A stretch of 64,000 bases of DNA. Origin: an uncultured Methylococcaceae bacterium (GTDB lineage: Bacteria > Pseudomonadota > Gammaproteobacteria > Methylococcales > Methylomonadaceae). Each line of letters begins with the position of its first letter. Position 1 is the first letter of the stretch. This document shows, in pieces, positions 1 to 9,391 of the stretch. Made by a program: the position numbers and the translations under genes. The notes under the pieces were generated by a model. It made no database searches, was not told the origin of the DNA, and was given only the letters and a program-made list of their open reading frames with translations. The stretch is from assembly GCA_903945375.1 (NCBI GenBank), contig CAJAVP010000123.1, positions 1 through 64,000 on the forward strand. Direction: 5' to 3'.

Positions 1-2
1 CC

Positions 3-77
3 CGCATCGCTGCCATGAATGTCATGACCTATCTCGGTATGCCGGTTTCCGTCCGGGTAGGGACAACTGCGTCTTAA
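3..77 (+). CDS. 3' end of a CDS truncated by the window edge (...RIAAMNVMTYLGMPVSVRVGTTAS*), product unknown
   Basis: Open frame from the window edge to TAA at 75-77; too short to assign. Confidence 0.3.
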   Translation, partial: RIAAMNVMTYLGMPVSVRVGTTAS

Positions 78-145
78 TAAAAAAGGGGATAGGGATAGAA
101 TAACCTTCTGATTGTTTATGCGCCAACGCCTTTTGGAGTTATAAA

Positions 146-907
146 ATGACAAATGAAATAGAATTAAAACTGTTAAACGAAATTGAAGCTCTCAAACAAG
201 AAATAAAGACCATAAAAGGTGAAACCGAAGATCAAAAACCAACTTATCAGTACAGTAAAATTCGCGACTCTGATCTGGAAAATCTGTTGGATATTGAAAG
301 AAACTTGGATAAATCTATTTTTAAGCCTTGGTTTGCTTATTCAGTTTCACTTGATGATGTAGAGCCGCTATTCATTAATTTAATTCAGGAAAACGAATCC
401 TTAATAGATAGCTACAGCGAAGAAGATTTAAAAGTCAATTTCTTAGTGCCCATTTTGAATAAAGTGCATTTTAAATCCTTTGAAAATAACATCAGGGACT
501 TTTATGAATTGCCTTTGAAGTATGAAACAGATGATTTTATCTTTAGCGGCACCACTGATTTTGTGGTTTCATCCGGTTTGGTCAAAAGCAAAACCCCTTA
601 TTTTTTTATTCAGGAATTCAAACGCAGTGAAGAATACGGCAATCCACGACCACAATTATTAGCCGAACTGATTAGCGCGGTAGAATTAAATCAATGGCAA
701 ATCATAAAAGGTGCGTACATTATCGGTGCAATGTGGCATTTTGTGATTTTGGAAAAACTGGGTAAAAATCAATATCAATACTTTGTATCGCAAAACTTTG
801 ACAGCATGAGACTGGATGATTTAACCGCTATTTACAATCATTTGCTGTTTGTTAAAACTGAAATTATCGCTTTACAATCCAAAAATCATGTCAGCCCAGT
901 TAATTAA
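146..907 (+). CDS. hypothetical protein, possible PD-(D/E)XK-like nuclease fold (motif FIQEFKR)
   Basis: 253-aa ORF with coiled-coil N-terminus; family assignment is only suggestive. Confidence 0.6.
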   Translation: MTNEIELKLLNEIEALKQEIKTIKGETEDQKPTYQYSKIRDSDLENLLDIERNLDKSIFKPWFAYSVSLDDVEPLFINLIQENESLIDSYSEEDLKVNFLVPILNKVHFKSFENNIRDFYELPLKYETDDFIFSGTTDFVVSSGLVKSKTPYFFIQEFKRSEEYGNPRPQLLAELISAVELNQWQIIKGAYIIGAMWHFVILEKLGKNQYQYFVSQNFDSMRLDDLTAIYNHLLFVKTEIIALQSKNHVSPVN

Positions 908-1512
908 ATCACTTATTCCTCACTTACCCCGCTATGCCGAAGAAGAAGGCGATTTTTTACAGCGTGCCGCGTGCCGAATTAATCACCGCGCTGTGTGCAG
1001 AAAATAGTATTGACCATGCCATTTCTGAAAATACGGTTAATCTAATCGAAAACATGCTGGATACCTTAGTCACATTAAGCAAAATATATTTAGAAAAAGG
1101 CGAATTGTGCTTTATCTCTTTTCCTGCACAACTCATGGCTATGTCGGTTTTAACCGCGATGAGCGATAAGGATTTGCACTATTTATGTCACCTGGGGCAT
1201 CACCAAACTTCAAGATAAACAGGTAGTAAAACCAAAATTCCAGTCGAGTTGACCAAGCGGTCGTTTAAAACCGCTTTCGGCGACATTACAGCGCAACAAC
1301 AAACTTTCTTCATCACCGTGGAGTTGGCGCATAAGTTACTGCAATTGTCAGAAAAGAACTTTTCCTCAGATCATGTCGATGCGGTGAAAACTGAAGATAC
1401 GTGTAATAAAGGTTTGCACAAAGAACCTAAGTTCTTAGCCTTGGGTTTACGTCGATTGTTACGCAGAGATTCAGCCATTATGAGGGTTTGTTGTCAATTT
1501 AATCGATATTGA
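889..1512 (+). pseudogene. degenerate coding region split over frames (ORFs 934-1218 and 1249-1512)
   Basis: ATG at 889 reads MSAQLIKSLIPHLPRYAEEEGDFLQRA then coding-like sequence continues in the 934 frame, shifts again near 1190 (TWGITKLQDKQVVKPKFQSS) and again at 1249. Confidence 0.4.
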
Positions 1513-1554
1513 TTGATTAAACTCAGCGGCAGATAAATAATTCATAAACAGGCA

Positions 1555-1694
1555 CTTAGGATCGAGTATGAAATAAAGTGAACAACTGTGTGCGGCTTCG
1601 CTTGCAGCGCAGGCACCAACAGTAGGCACTTTAGGCGAAGCCTGCACTGTGACTATTGGCAACTTGCCTAAGTTATTCCATGCTCATTCCTTAG
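1555..1694. repeat. short interspersed/MITE-like repeat, copy 1 (about 140 bp)
   Basis: Ends CTTAGGATCGAGTATGAAATAAAGTGAACAACTGTGTGCGGCT and TTATTCCATGCTCATTCCTTAG recur, inverted, at 49986-50115. Confidence 0.75.
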
Positions 1695-1726
1695 TAATCC
1701 TAATCGTGCGCTTTTTCACTCATTAC

Positions 1727-2404
1727 TTAATCGTAGTCTGGATTTTGTAAACGATGATCCAACGCCATCAATCGCTCAGGCGTACCAATATCCATCCAAA
1801 ACCCCTCATACAACTGCCCGTTGACCTGTTTTTTTTGCATGGCTGCGCGTAACAGCGGCGCGAGCTTTAACACGCCTTGCGGTAAGTCGTAAAACAATTC
1901 AGGACGGTAGATGCCTATCCCGCTAAACGTCCATTTTTGCTCACCTGTTTCAAGCACTTCACTATTATCTGTCAAGGCAAAATCTCCCAACGGATGGTGC
2001 TCGGGATTACTCACCAAAACCAAATGCGCTAAATCGATACCCTGCGTTTGCAATTTGACATAAGGAAAATCGGTCGCTATATCGCCATTGACCACTAAAA
2101 AGGGCTCATTGCCTAACAAGGGTAAGGCGTTAATAATCCCCCCCGCCGTTTCCAAGGCTTGATCACCTTCGGGTGAGTAGACAATTGATGCACCTAGCGT
2201 CTGCCCTGTCCCTAGATAGTGTTCAATTTGCTGCCCTAAATGGGCATGATTGATAACAATCTCATCAAAACCAGCCGTCACCAATTGCATAATGGTATGT
2301 TCAATCAGCGCCTTACCAGCGACTTTTAATAAAGGTTTAGGCGTGTGATCGGTTAATGGACGCATCCGTTCACCACGACCGGCAGCTAAAATCATAACCT
2401 TCAT
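1727..2404 (-). CDS. murU: N-acetylmuramate-1-phosphate uridylyltransferase / sugar nucleotidyltransferase
   Basis: MKVMILAAGRGERMRPLTDHTPKPLLKVAGKALIEH nucleotidyltransferase signature; adjacent to amgK-type kinase. Confidence 0.85.
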   Translation of the reverse strand: MKVMILAAGRGERMRPLTDHTPKPLLKVAGKALIEHTIMQLVTAGFDEIVINHAHLGQQIEHYLGTGQTLGASIVYSPEGDQALETAGGIINALPLLGNEPFLVVNGDIATDFPYVKLQTQGIDLAHLVLVSNPEHHPLGDFALTDNSEVLETGEQKWTFSGIGIYRPELFYDLPQGVLKLAPLLRAAMQKKQVNGQLYEGFWMDIGTPERLMALDHRLQNPDYD

Positions 2405-3399
2405 CAGTACGCTCCATAAGCAGGGATAACCTGGTCACGCAGAAACGGTACAAATTCCGCTAATTCGGGGTGGTGCATGCAAACATTCAACACGTAATGT
2501 AGTGTGCGTGGAATGTCTTGCAGATAATTAGGTTTACCATCCCGTAAATGTAGACGAGAAAAAATACCGATGGCCTTGAGATGTCGCTGCATCCCCATTA
2601 AATCGAACCCGCGTTTAAATTGAGCAAAAGAACACGACACGCGACCAGCGGCGATTAAACGCTCAAAATACAGCTGACACCATGCGTCAATACGTTCATC
2701 CGGCCAAGCAATATAACAATCTCGCAGCAACGAAACGACATCGTAAGTAATTGGCCCGCTCACGGCATCTTGAAAATCTAATACACCCACCTGATGATTA
2801 TCCAATACCATCAAATTGCGAGAATGATAATCGCGATGGACGCAGCAAACGGGTTGCTCTAAGGCGGATTGAATCAAAACAGCCTGAGTATTTGCCCATA
2901 AAGCCTCGGGCATTTCACAATCCAGTAATTCACCGATAAACCACTCTTTAAAAATTTCCAATTCCCGTGTCAACAGGGCGGCATCGTAGCAGGGTAATTC
3001 CACGGCCTGTAAAACGGCTGGGCTTTGGAGTAAAAATAGCGTATCGAAGGCGCGTTGATACAAGTCATCGGCATTCTGGGTATTGAGTACATCCAGATAA
3101 CTTTGGCTGCCAAAATCTTCCAACAATAAAAAACCCTCGTCCTGATTTTGATGATAAATAGTAGGAACACGCAGCGCGGCCTGCGCCATCCATTGGGCAA
3201 CGCGGATAAATGCGCCAGTCGATTCCCGTTCAGGCGGCGCATCCATAACAATAAAACAGCCATCGGGGGTCGTTACCCTAAAATAACGTCTAAAGCTGGC
3301 ATCACTGGATGCCGGTTCAAACTGCTCAATAGTGAGTAATAGATCATTTTCAAGCCAGTCGATTAGACTTAATTGGCGTAAATCGTGGTTTATATTCAT
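2404..3399 (-). CDS. amgK: anomeric MurNAc/GlcNAc kinase (aminoglycoside phosphotransferase fold)
   Basis: CVHRDYHSRNLMVL...GVLDFQDAVSGPITYDVVSLLRDCY kinase motifs; likely start is the internal Met at 3399 (ORF extends to 3507). Confidence 0.82.
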   Translation of the reverse strand: MNINHDLRQLSLIDWLENDLLLTIEQFEPASSDASFRRYFRVTTPDGCFIVMDAPPERESTGAFIRVAQWMAQAALRVPTIYHQNQDEGFLLLEDFGSQSYLDVLNTQNADDLYQRAFDTLFLLQSPAVLQAVELPCYDAALLTRELEIFKEWFIGELLDCEMPEALWANTQAVLIQSALEQPVCCVHRDYHSRNLMVLDNHQVGVLDFQDAVSGPITYDVVSLLRDCYIAWPDERIDAWCQLYFERLIAAGRVSCSFAQFKRGFDLMGMQRHLKAIGIFSRLHLRDGKPNYLQDIPRTLHYVLNVCMHHPELAEFVPFLRDQVIPAYGAY

Positions 3400-3519
3400 A
3401 GGAAAGTTTCGTTGCAAAGCACGGGTTAGATTAGTTGTCTGAGCATAATATGCGGTAGAATGCCCCAACTGCATTTTATTCGATTTACGATCTGTTACGC
3501 TACTCACTTAAAGCCACCT

Positions 3520-6204
3520 ATGTTTCGTCGTATTTTTCTGGTATTTTTGCCTTCGCTGACGGCTTCCTCAGTCAGTTTTGCCGATACGGATGCCTGGTCT
3601 TGTCAACAAAACCAAGATAATAACCAATGGATCTGTATTGGCGATCAAGCCACACCGCTCCATCATCAACAAGCCGTTGAAGCAACCGCTATTGAACAAA
3701 CGCCCAAAGCGATTGACAACCGCGCACCGCTTATCAAACCGCATGTTCCCAATGAGCAAGCGACGGAAGCCACCACCGCACCTCCCATTAATGCGCCCCA
3801 AACTCCAGCACCGCCAAGCGTTCGCCCATCCGAAGCCAGCACTTGCCAAGATTGCTCGGAGTCCCCCTCGGCTGATGACGACACCGGCAACGTAAACCTG
3901 CGCCTGCTTGGCCCTGTTTTTAATCCACAACAAGAACAAATCTTTAGTCGCTTAAAAGCCCGTTTACCTAGCGACCCTTGGCAAAATTGTCTTTCACCGA
4001 GAGGAACGCAACGTCATTGGATAGCCCCCAAAGATACGCGTACGCAATCGCCGTTGGATGTTAAAGCCAATTACTCCGAAATTTTTGATAACGAAATCGG
4101 GGCTTATTCCGGTAAAGTCGAGCTATCGCGAGGCGATCAACGCGGTCAAGCCAATAACGCAAATTATGACAGTATTTCTGAAACCTTGGATTTACAAGGC
4201 GATGTGTATTACAGCGAAGATGAACTGGCTTTGCACAGTGACACCGCCACACTAAAACTAGCATCGGATCAGGCTAAGTTGCGTGATACTTTATTCATCT
4301 TCCCCGCAACGCCCATACGCGGCAGTGCAGCAACCATTTATCGTGATAATAAATTCTTGTCGCATTATCAAGATGTCACGTACACCAGTTGCCGCCCTGG
4401 TAATCAGGATTGGGCATTACATGCCAGCGAGTTAAAACTAAATAAGCAAACCGGTAAGGGTTCTGCTAAAAACACCTGGATTGAATTTAAAGGCGTGCCG
4501 GTCTTTTATTCACCTTACATGGCGTTTCCAGTTGATAGTCGTCGCCTGTCTGGTTTTTTATCGCCCTCATTTGGTAGTACCCAAAATGGTGGTTTTATTC
4601 CCTCAGCCCCCTACTACTGGAATATTGCACCCAATTATGATGCCGTCATAACGCCCAAGTATTTCACCAAAAGAGGGGCGTTACTGGGCGGTGATTTCCG
4701 ATACCTGTCTGAACAATCACAAGGCACCATCAGCATGGAATACATGCCAGATGATCAAGTTCTTAATGATTCACGCTATATGGGCTCGCTCAAACATTTT
4801 ACTCAATTTACACCCAACATCAGCGGACATCTGGATTTAAATACCGTCTCGGATAAAAACTATTTTGCCGAACTGGGCAATGCCTTAAGTTTTCCTAACT
4901 TCAGTTTTGTTAAAAGTCAGGCGGATATTAATTATCTCAGCGACGGTATTGCTTTCACCACGCGCGTTGAAAGTTACCAAACCATTGACCCTACGCTCAG
5001 TGCCTTGCAAATGCCTTATCGCAGATTGCCGCAAATTAATCTGAACTTAAATCGTTCCTTTAATTTAGCAACGCCTGTTGATACGGCTTTAGAAAGCGAG
5101 TCGGTTTATTTTCAACACAATGGCTTAGTCAATGGACAGCGTTTCAATTTAAAGCCCTCGATCAGCTTACCTATTCAAAACGCCAGCGGCTACATCACAC
5201 CAAAATTGTCACTGCAACATACGCAATATCTGCTCAATAATCAAAATAACGGACAAGCTAACGATATTTCCAGAACGCTCCCTATTATGTCGGTCGATAG
5301 CGGCCTGTTTGTCGAACGGGATTTAACTCTGGCGAATACCGCCATGCGTCACACCATCGAGCCTCGTTTGTTTTATTTGTACATTCCCAAAACTGACCAG
5401 AGCCAAATCCCTTTATTTGATACCTCGGTTTACGATTTTTGGTATAGCAGCATGTTCAGAGAAAACCGTTTTAGTGGCTCAGACCGTATCCAAGATGCCA
5501 ATCAAGTCACAACCGCTGTGACGACCCGCTTGCTAGATCCTAGCAATGGCAGAGAACGACTTAAATTAAGCATTGGGGAAATCTTTTATTTCCGCAACCG
5601 AGACGTTACGCTCTGCGGCAACTATCCTACCAACTTATGCGCGATTAGTCCGGTAGAAACGGCCGATTCTTCACCCTTAGTTTCTGAACTGAGCAGCCAA
5701 TTAACCGAGCAAATATCTATCGATTCTGGTTTACAATGGGATTCGCAAACTAACCATATCGTCCGTGGCAAAGCGGGTATTCATTATGTTAATCCGCAAG
5801 GTCAGATTGTTAATGTCGGCTATTTGTACCGCCAAAATCCACTCATCCCTAATCGTAGCAATGACATCACACAAAGTGATATGTCTTTCCGCTGGCCTAT
5901 TGTGGATAACTGGCACGCCGTCGGACGTTGGCAATACTCCTGGTTGTATAATAGTACCCAAGACATGTTTTTTGGTGTTGAAAAAGAAAACTGCTGCTGG
6001 CGCTTCCGCCTCATTGGTCGAAGTTACTTAAACAGCCTTAACCAAATAACGGATAATAACCAACTACTGAACAATAGCATCGAAGGCACAATGCAAACGG
6101 GCGTATTCTTTCAAGTTGAGTTAAAAGGTCTAACAGGAATTGGTGAAAAATTAGACAATTTCTTTGAAAAAAGTATTTACGGTTATCGGAAACCTGACAA
6201 ATGA
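3520..6204 (+). CDS. lptD: LPS-assembly protein LptD
   Basis: Signal peptide MFRRIFLVFLPSLTASSVSFA, OstA-like domain, LptD core, C-terminal beta-barrel; followed by surA. Start reassigned from 3460. Confidence 0.93.
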   Translation: MFRRIFLVFLPSLTASSVSFADTDAWSCQQNQDNNQWICIGDQATPLHHQQAVEATAIEQTPKAIDNRAPLIKPHVPNEQATEATTAPPINAPQTPAPPSVRPSEASTCQDCSESPSADDDTGNVNLRLLGPVFNPQQEQIFSRLKARLPSDPWQNCLSPRGTQRHWIAPKDTRTQSPLDVKANYSEIFDNEIGAYSGKVELSRGDQRGQANNANYDSISETLDLQGDVYYSEDELALHSDTATLKLASDQAKLRDTLFIFPATPIRGSAATIYRDNKFLSHYQDVTYTSCRPGNQDWALHASELKLNKQTGKGSAKNTWIEFKGVPVFYSPYMAFPVDSRRLSGFLSPSFGSTQNGGFIPSAPYYWNIAPNYDAVITPKYFTKRGALLGGDFRYLSEQSQGTISMEYMPDDQVLNDSRYMGSLKHFTQFTPNISGHLDLNTVSDKNYFAELGNALSFPNFSFVKSQADINYLSDGIAFTTRVESYQTIDPTLSALQMPYRRLPQINLNLNRSFNLATPVDTALESESVYFQHNGLVNGQRFNLKPSISLPIQNASGYITPKLSLQHTQYLLNNQNNGQANDISRTLPIMSVDSGLFVERDLTLANTAMRHTIEPRLFYLYIPKTDQSQIPLFDTSVYDFWYSSMFRENRFSGSDRIQDANQVTTAVTTRLLDPSNGRERLKLSIGEIFYFRNRDVTLCGNYPTNLCAISPVETADSSPLVSELSSQLTEQISIDSGLQWDSQTNHIVRGKAGIHYVNPQGQIVNVGYLYRQNPLIPNRSNDITQSDMSFRWPIVDNWHAVGRWQYSWLYNSTQDMFFGVEKENCCWRFRLIGRSYLNSLNQITDNNQLLNNSIEGTMQTGVFFQVELKGLTGIGEKLDNFFEKSIYGYRKPDK

Positions 6205-7511
6205 TTAAACAGAATAAAATTAACATATTAATTACCCTGCGCGGACTTTTATTGTGCTGCATATACGCCATGAGTCCGCTCGCACACGCGCAAGTCCTGG
6301 ATAAAATTGTCGCCATCGTGGAAGATGATGTGATTCTCGAACAAGAGCTGGACAAAGAAGTCAACACCATTATCCAACGGATTCAAGCCAGCAAAACCCA
6401 AATGCCGCCAGAAGCCATGCTCCGCAAACAAGTGTTGGAAAAAATTATTGTCGATAAATTACAACGTCAAGTCGCTGAAAAAGCGGGCATCAGCGTGAGT
6501 GAAGATATGCTCAATAACTCAGCTGCAGATATTGCCTCGCGTAACCACATGAATATGGAGCAATTTAAGACCGAACTGGAAAACCAGGGGATGCCTTATA
6601 AAGCGTTTTTAGATAATATGCGTAACGAAATTATCATTAACCAGTTACGCGGTCGAGAAATTGGTGGCCGTATTAAAGTGACTGAGCGTGAAGTGGATCA
6701 TTACCTAGAAACGCAAGGCAAAATCGGTGAAGAAGCGGTGCAATATCATTTAGGACATATTCTTATCGCGGTCAAAGAAGGCGCATCTTCTGCGGAAATT
6801 AACAAAGCGCAAACCAAAGCCGAGGAAATCACTCAAAAACTAAAAGCCGGCGACGAGTTTAGCCAAACGGCAATCAGCTACTCCAATGATGCTAATGCGC
6901 TTAAAGGAGGCGATTTAGGCTGGCGTACCATGAAAGAAATCCCTTCATTATTTAACACGGAAGTTACCACACTCAAATCAGGTGAAGTCTCAGCACCTAT
7001 CCGCAGCCCCAGTGGTTTTCACATTATTAAATTGTTGGAAGTCAAAGGCATGGATAGCCATACCATCACTAAAACAAAAGTTCGCCATATCCTCATAAAA
7101 ACCAATGAGTTGATTGATGATGCAGAAGCACGTAAACGCTTATTGGCATTAAAAGCCCGCATTACTGACGGCGATGATTTTGCCAGCTTGGCGCGTTCAC
7201 ATTCTGATGACAAAGGCTCCGCATTAAAAGGTGGTTCTTTAGATTGGGTCAATCCCGGGGATTTGGTTAAACCTTTTGAAGAAGCCATGTCGAATCTAGC
7301 GATTAATGACATTAGCGAGCCTGTGCAAACTCAATTTGGCTGGCATTTAATTCAAGTGCTAGACCGTGAAAATAAGGACAACAGTACAGAATTTAGACGT
7401 AATCAAGTCAAAGATGCTATCCGTAAACGTAAAATAGAAGAGGAAACTGAACTTTGGATACGCCGACTGCGTGATGAAGCGTATGTGGAAATCATTGATA
7501 ACCGAATTTAA
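6201..7511 (+). CDS. surA: periplasmic peptidyl-prolyl isomerase / chaperone SurA
   Basis: Signal peptide, SurA_N, two parvulin domains (GGDLGW, GGSLDWVNPGD); overlaps lptD stop. Confidence 0.95.
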   Translation: MIKQNKINILITLRGLLLCCIYAMSPLAHAQVLDKIVAIVEDDVILEQELDKEVNTIIQRIQASKTQMPPEAMLRKQVLEKIIVDKLQRQVAEKAGISVSEDMLNNSAADIASRNHMNMEQFKTELENQGMPYKAFLDNMRNEIIINQLRGREIGGRIKVTEREVDHYLETQGKIGEEAVQYHLGHILIAVKEGASSAEINKAQTKAEEITQKLKAGDEFSQTAISYSNDANALKGGDLGWRTMKEIPSLFNTEVTTLKSGEVSAPIRSPSGFHIIKLLEVKGMDSHTITKTKVRHILIKTNELIDDAEARKRLLALKARITDGDDFASLARSHSDDKGSALKGGSLDWVNPGDLVKPFEEAMSNLAINDISEPVQTQFGWHLIQVLDRENKDNSTEFRRNQVKDAIRKRKIEEETELWIRRLRDEAYVEIIDNRI

Positions 7512-7548
7512 TCACCGCCATCAACCTTAAATCAATGTATTCTCCCGG

Positions 7549-8118
7549 ATGAATAACAAGGAAACACCCAACCTAACCGAATCTTATGACTTGGAACTGT
7601 TAAAAGAACAGTTGCAGCACATTTTGGCACATGAGCCATTAGAGGAACTGCGAGACATAGTGGCAGATCTAACCCTCGAATTAGCAATCGATCTCCCACG
7701 CTTGGCGGCCGCATTATTACATAGACAGCACATAATTCAGCCAACCGAGCTGAGTACCGTCATCACGGAGCGTGTCGATAACGTGCCCAATGCTATGAAA
7801 ATGGTTCGTTACCGTTTGGATATCGGTAGTGAACACCAAGTCACCTTGGATGATATTAAACGCGTGCTGGTCGAAGAGTCGGGTGTTGATAAAAATAATA
7901 TTAATAATGTTTCCATACGCCATCAATACACGCTTATTGAACTACCTGATGCCATGCCACCCGATATTTTTCAGCTTTTAAAAACCGTTGAAATTAATAA
8001 CCAAAAACTAGACATTCGACGCGTAAAAATACGCAATAAAAAGCGCAGTATTCAACATGGACGACGAGGAAAAACCCGTAATCCCAAACCACAAGGCCAT
8101 ATCAGTGACCCATTATAG
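7549..8118 (+). CDS. stand-alone DbpA/CsdA-type RNA-binding domain protein (no helicase core)
   Basis: MVRYRLDIGSEHQVTLDDIKRVLVEESGVDKNNINNVSIRHQYTLIELPDAMPPDIFQLLKTVEINNQKLDIRRVKI matches the DEAD-box helicase C-terminal RNA-binding domain pattern; basic tail. Confidence 0.75.
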   Translation: MNNKETPNLTESYDLELLKEQLQHILAHEPLEELRDIVADLTLELAIDLPRLAAALLHRQHIIQPTELSTVITERVDNVPNAMKMVRYRLDIGSEHQVTLDDIKRVLVEESGVDKNNINNVSIRHQYTLIELPDAMPPDIFQLLKTVEINNQKLDIRRVKIRNKKRSIQHGRRGKTRNPKPQGHISDPL

Positions 8119-8179
8119 TGACTAATCGGATCAAGCTTACTGATAACCTCGACGATCATTACTACACCATTCCCCGTCT

Positions 8180-9334
8180 ATGAGCAGCATAAACTACATA
8201 AATACTCCGGAAAAACTATCGGAATTGATCGAGAAAATTAAACGGGTATCTTGGCTGGCACTTGATACTGAATTTCTCCGTGAAAAAACCTATTACCCTA
8301 AATTTTGCTTATTACAAATAGCGACCCCTGATTGGGTGGCGTGTATTGATCCCATTGCCTTACCGCAATTAGACGGCTTATTTGATGCGATTTACAATCC
8401 GGCAATTATCAAAGTTTTTCATTCATGTCGCCAAGATTTAGAAATTTTTTACCAAATAATGGGTAAACTCCCCTACCCTATTTTTGACACGCAAGTGGCT
8501 GCGCCATTGCTCGGTTTTCAAGACAACCCGGGCTACGCGATGCTGGTGTCGAGCTTGCTCAATATTAATCTGAGTAAAGCCCACACCCGAGCGGATTGGA
8601 GTAAGCGACCGTTGACTGAGGCGCAAATTGAATACGCTGCCGATGATGTTATTTATCTTTGTCAGATTTATCAGATGGTTCTTAAAAAACTGGCCGAATT
8701 AGGTCGATCTGATTGGCTGGTCAGTGATTTTGCCGAGCTATCTAATCCGGAGCTTTATCAAGTCAATCCCGAAAAAGCTTGGCATAAAATCAAAGGTAAA
8801 AACAAACTCACCGGCAAACAACTGTCTATTATCCAAACGTTAGCGGAATGGCGCGAAAAAACCGCCCAACAGGAAGACCGACCTAAAAGCTGGTTATTGC
8901 GCGATGAATTACTGTTTGACATTGCCAAGCTCCAACCCGAAACCGTGACTGATTTAGCCAATGTGCGTGGCATCAATGAGCGCACACTCAATCGTTACGG
9001 TAAACAGCTATGCCAATTAATCAATGTCGCTAAAAATCGCCCCCCCATTCCCTTGCATGAACATGGTCGGACGGCCAAAAAAACGCAGCAACAAGAAGCG
9101 ATTTTGGACATATTAACCGCCTTAGTCAGAGTTCGAGCGGAAGAAAATGCCTTAAACCCAAATATTCTAGCGTCCCGTAAAGATCTTGAAGAACTCCTCA
9201 TGGCTGATGACGATAGCCCGTTGTTACATGGTTGGCGTTATAGTATGGCTGGCAAAGAACTCATCGGTTTATTGAATGGTGAGCTGTTGCTCAGTGTGCA
9301 AGCCGAAAAATTAGCCGTCACCCATAAAACTTGA
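8180..9334 (+). CDS. rnd: ribonuclease D
   Basis: DTEFLREKTYYPKFCLLQIA, DTQVAAPLLGF, YAADDVIYL exonuclease motifs, HRDC domain. Confidence 0.93.
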   Translation: MSSINYINTPEKLSELIEKIKRVSWLALDTEFLREKTYYPKFCLLQIATPDWVACIDPIALPQLDGLFDAIYNPAIIKVFHSCRQDLEIFYQIMGKLPYPIFDTQVAAPLLGFQDNPGYAMLVSSLLNINLSKAHTRADWSKRPLTEAQIEYAADDVIYLCQIYQMVLKKLAELGRSDWLVSDFAELSNPELYQVNPEKAWHKIKGKNKLTGKQLSIIQTLAEWREKTAQQEDRPKSWLLRDELLFDIAKLQPETVTDLANVRGINERTLNRYGKQLCQLINVAKNRPPIPLHEHGRTAKKTQQQEAILDILTALVRVRAEENALNPNILASRKDLEELLMADDDSPLLHGWRYSMAGKELIGLLNGELLLSVQAEKLAVTHKT

Positions 9335-9391
9335 TACCTTAGCCCACTATTGTCTCAGCCAAGCTGAGTGCTGTACTCACTGGAGCATGTC

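Noticed and set aside
1471-1662. 63-aa minus-strand ORF
   Set aside because: Largely made of the MITE-like repeat sequence; not a credible protein.
3568-4264. ORFs antisense to or out of frame with lptD (3568-3939, 3578-3895, 3666-3890, 4061-4264)
   Set aside because: Shadow ORFs in the strongly supported lptD coding frame; no recognisable domains.
2404-6204. amgK-murU next to lptD-surA as a novel cluster
   Set aside because: This arrangement is known in other gammaproteobacteria; ordinary cell-envelope neighbourhood.
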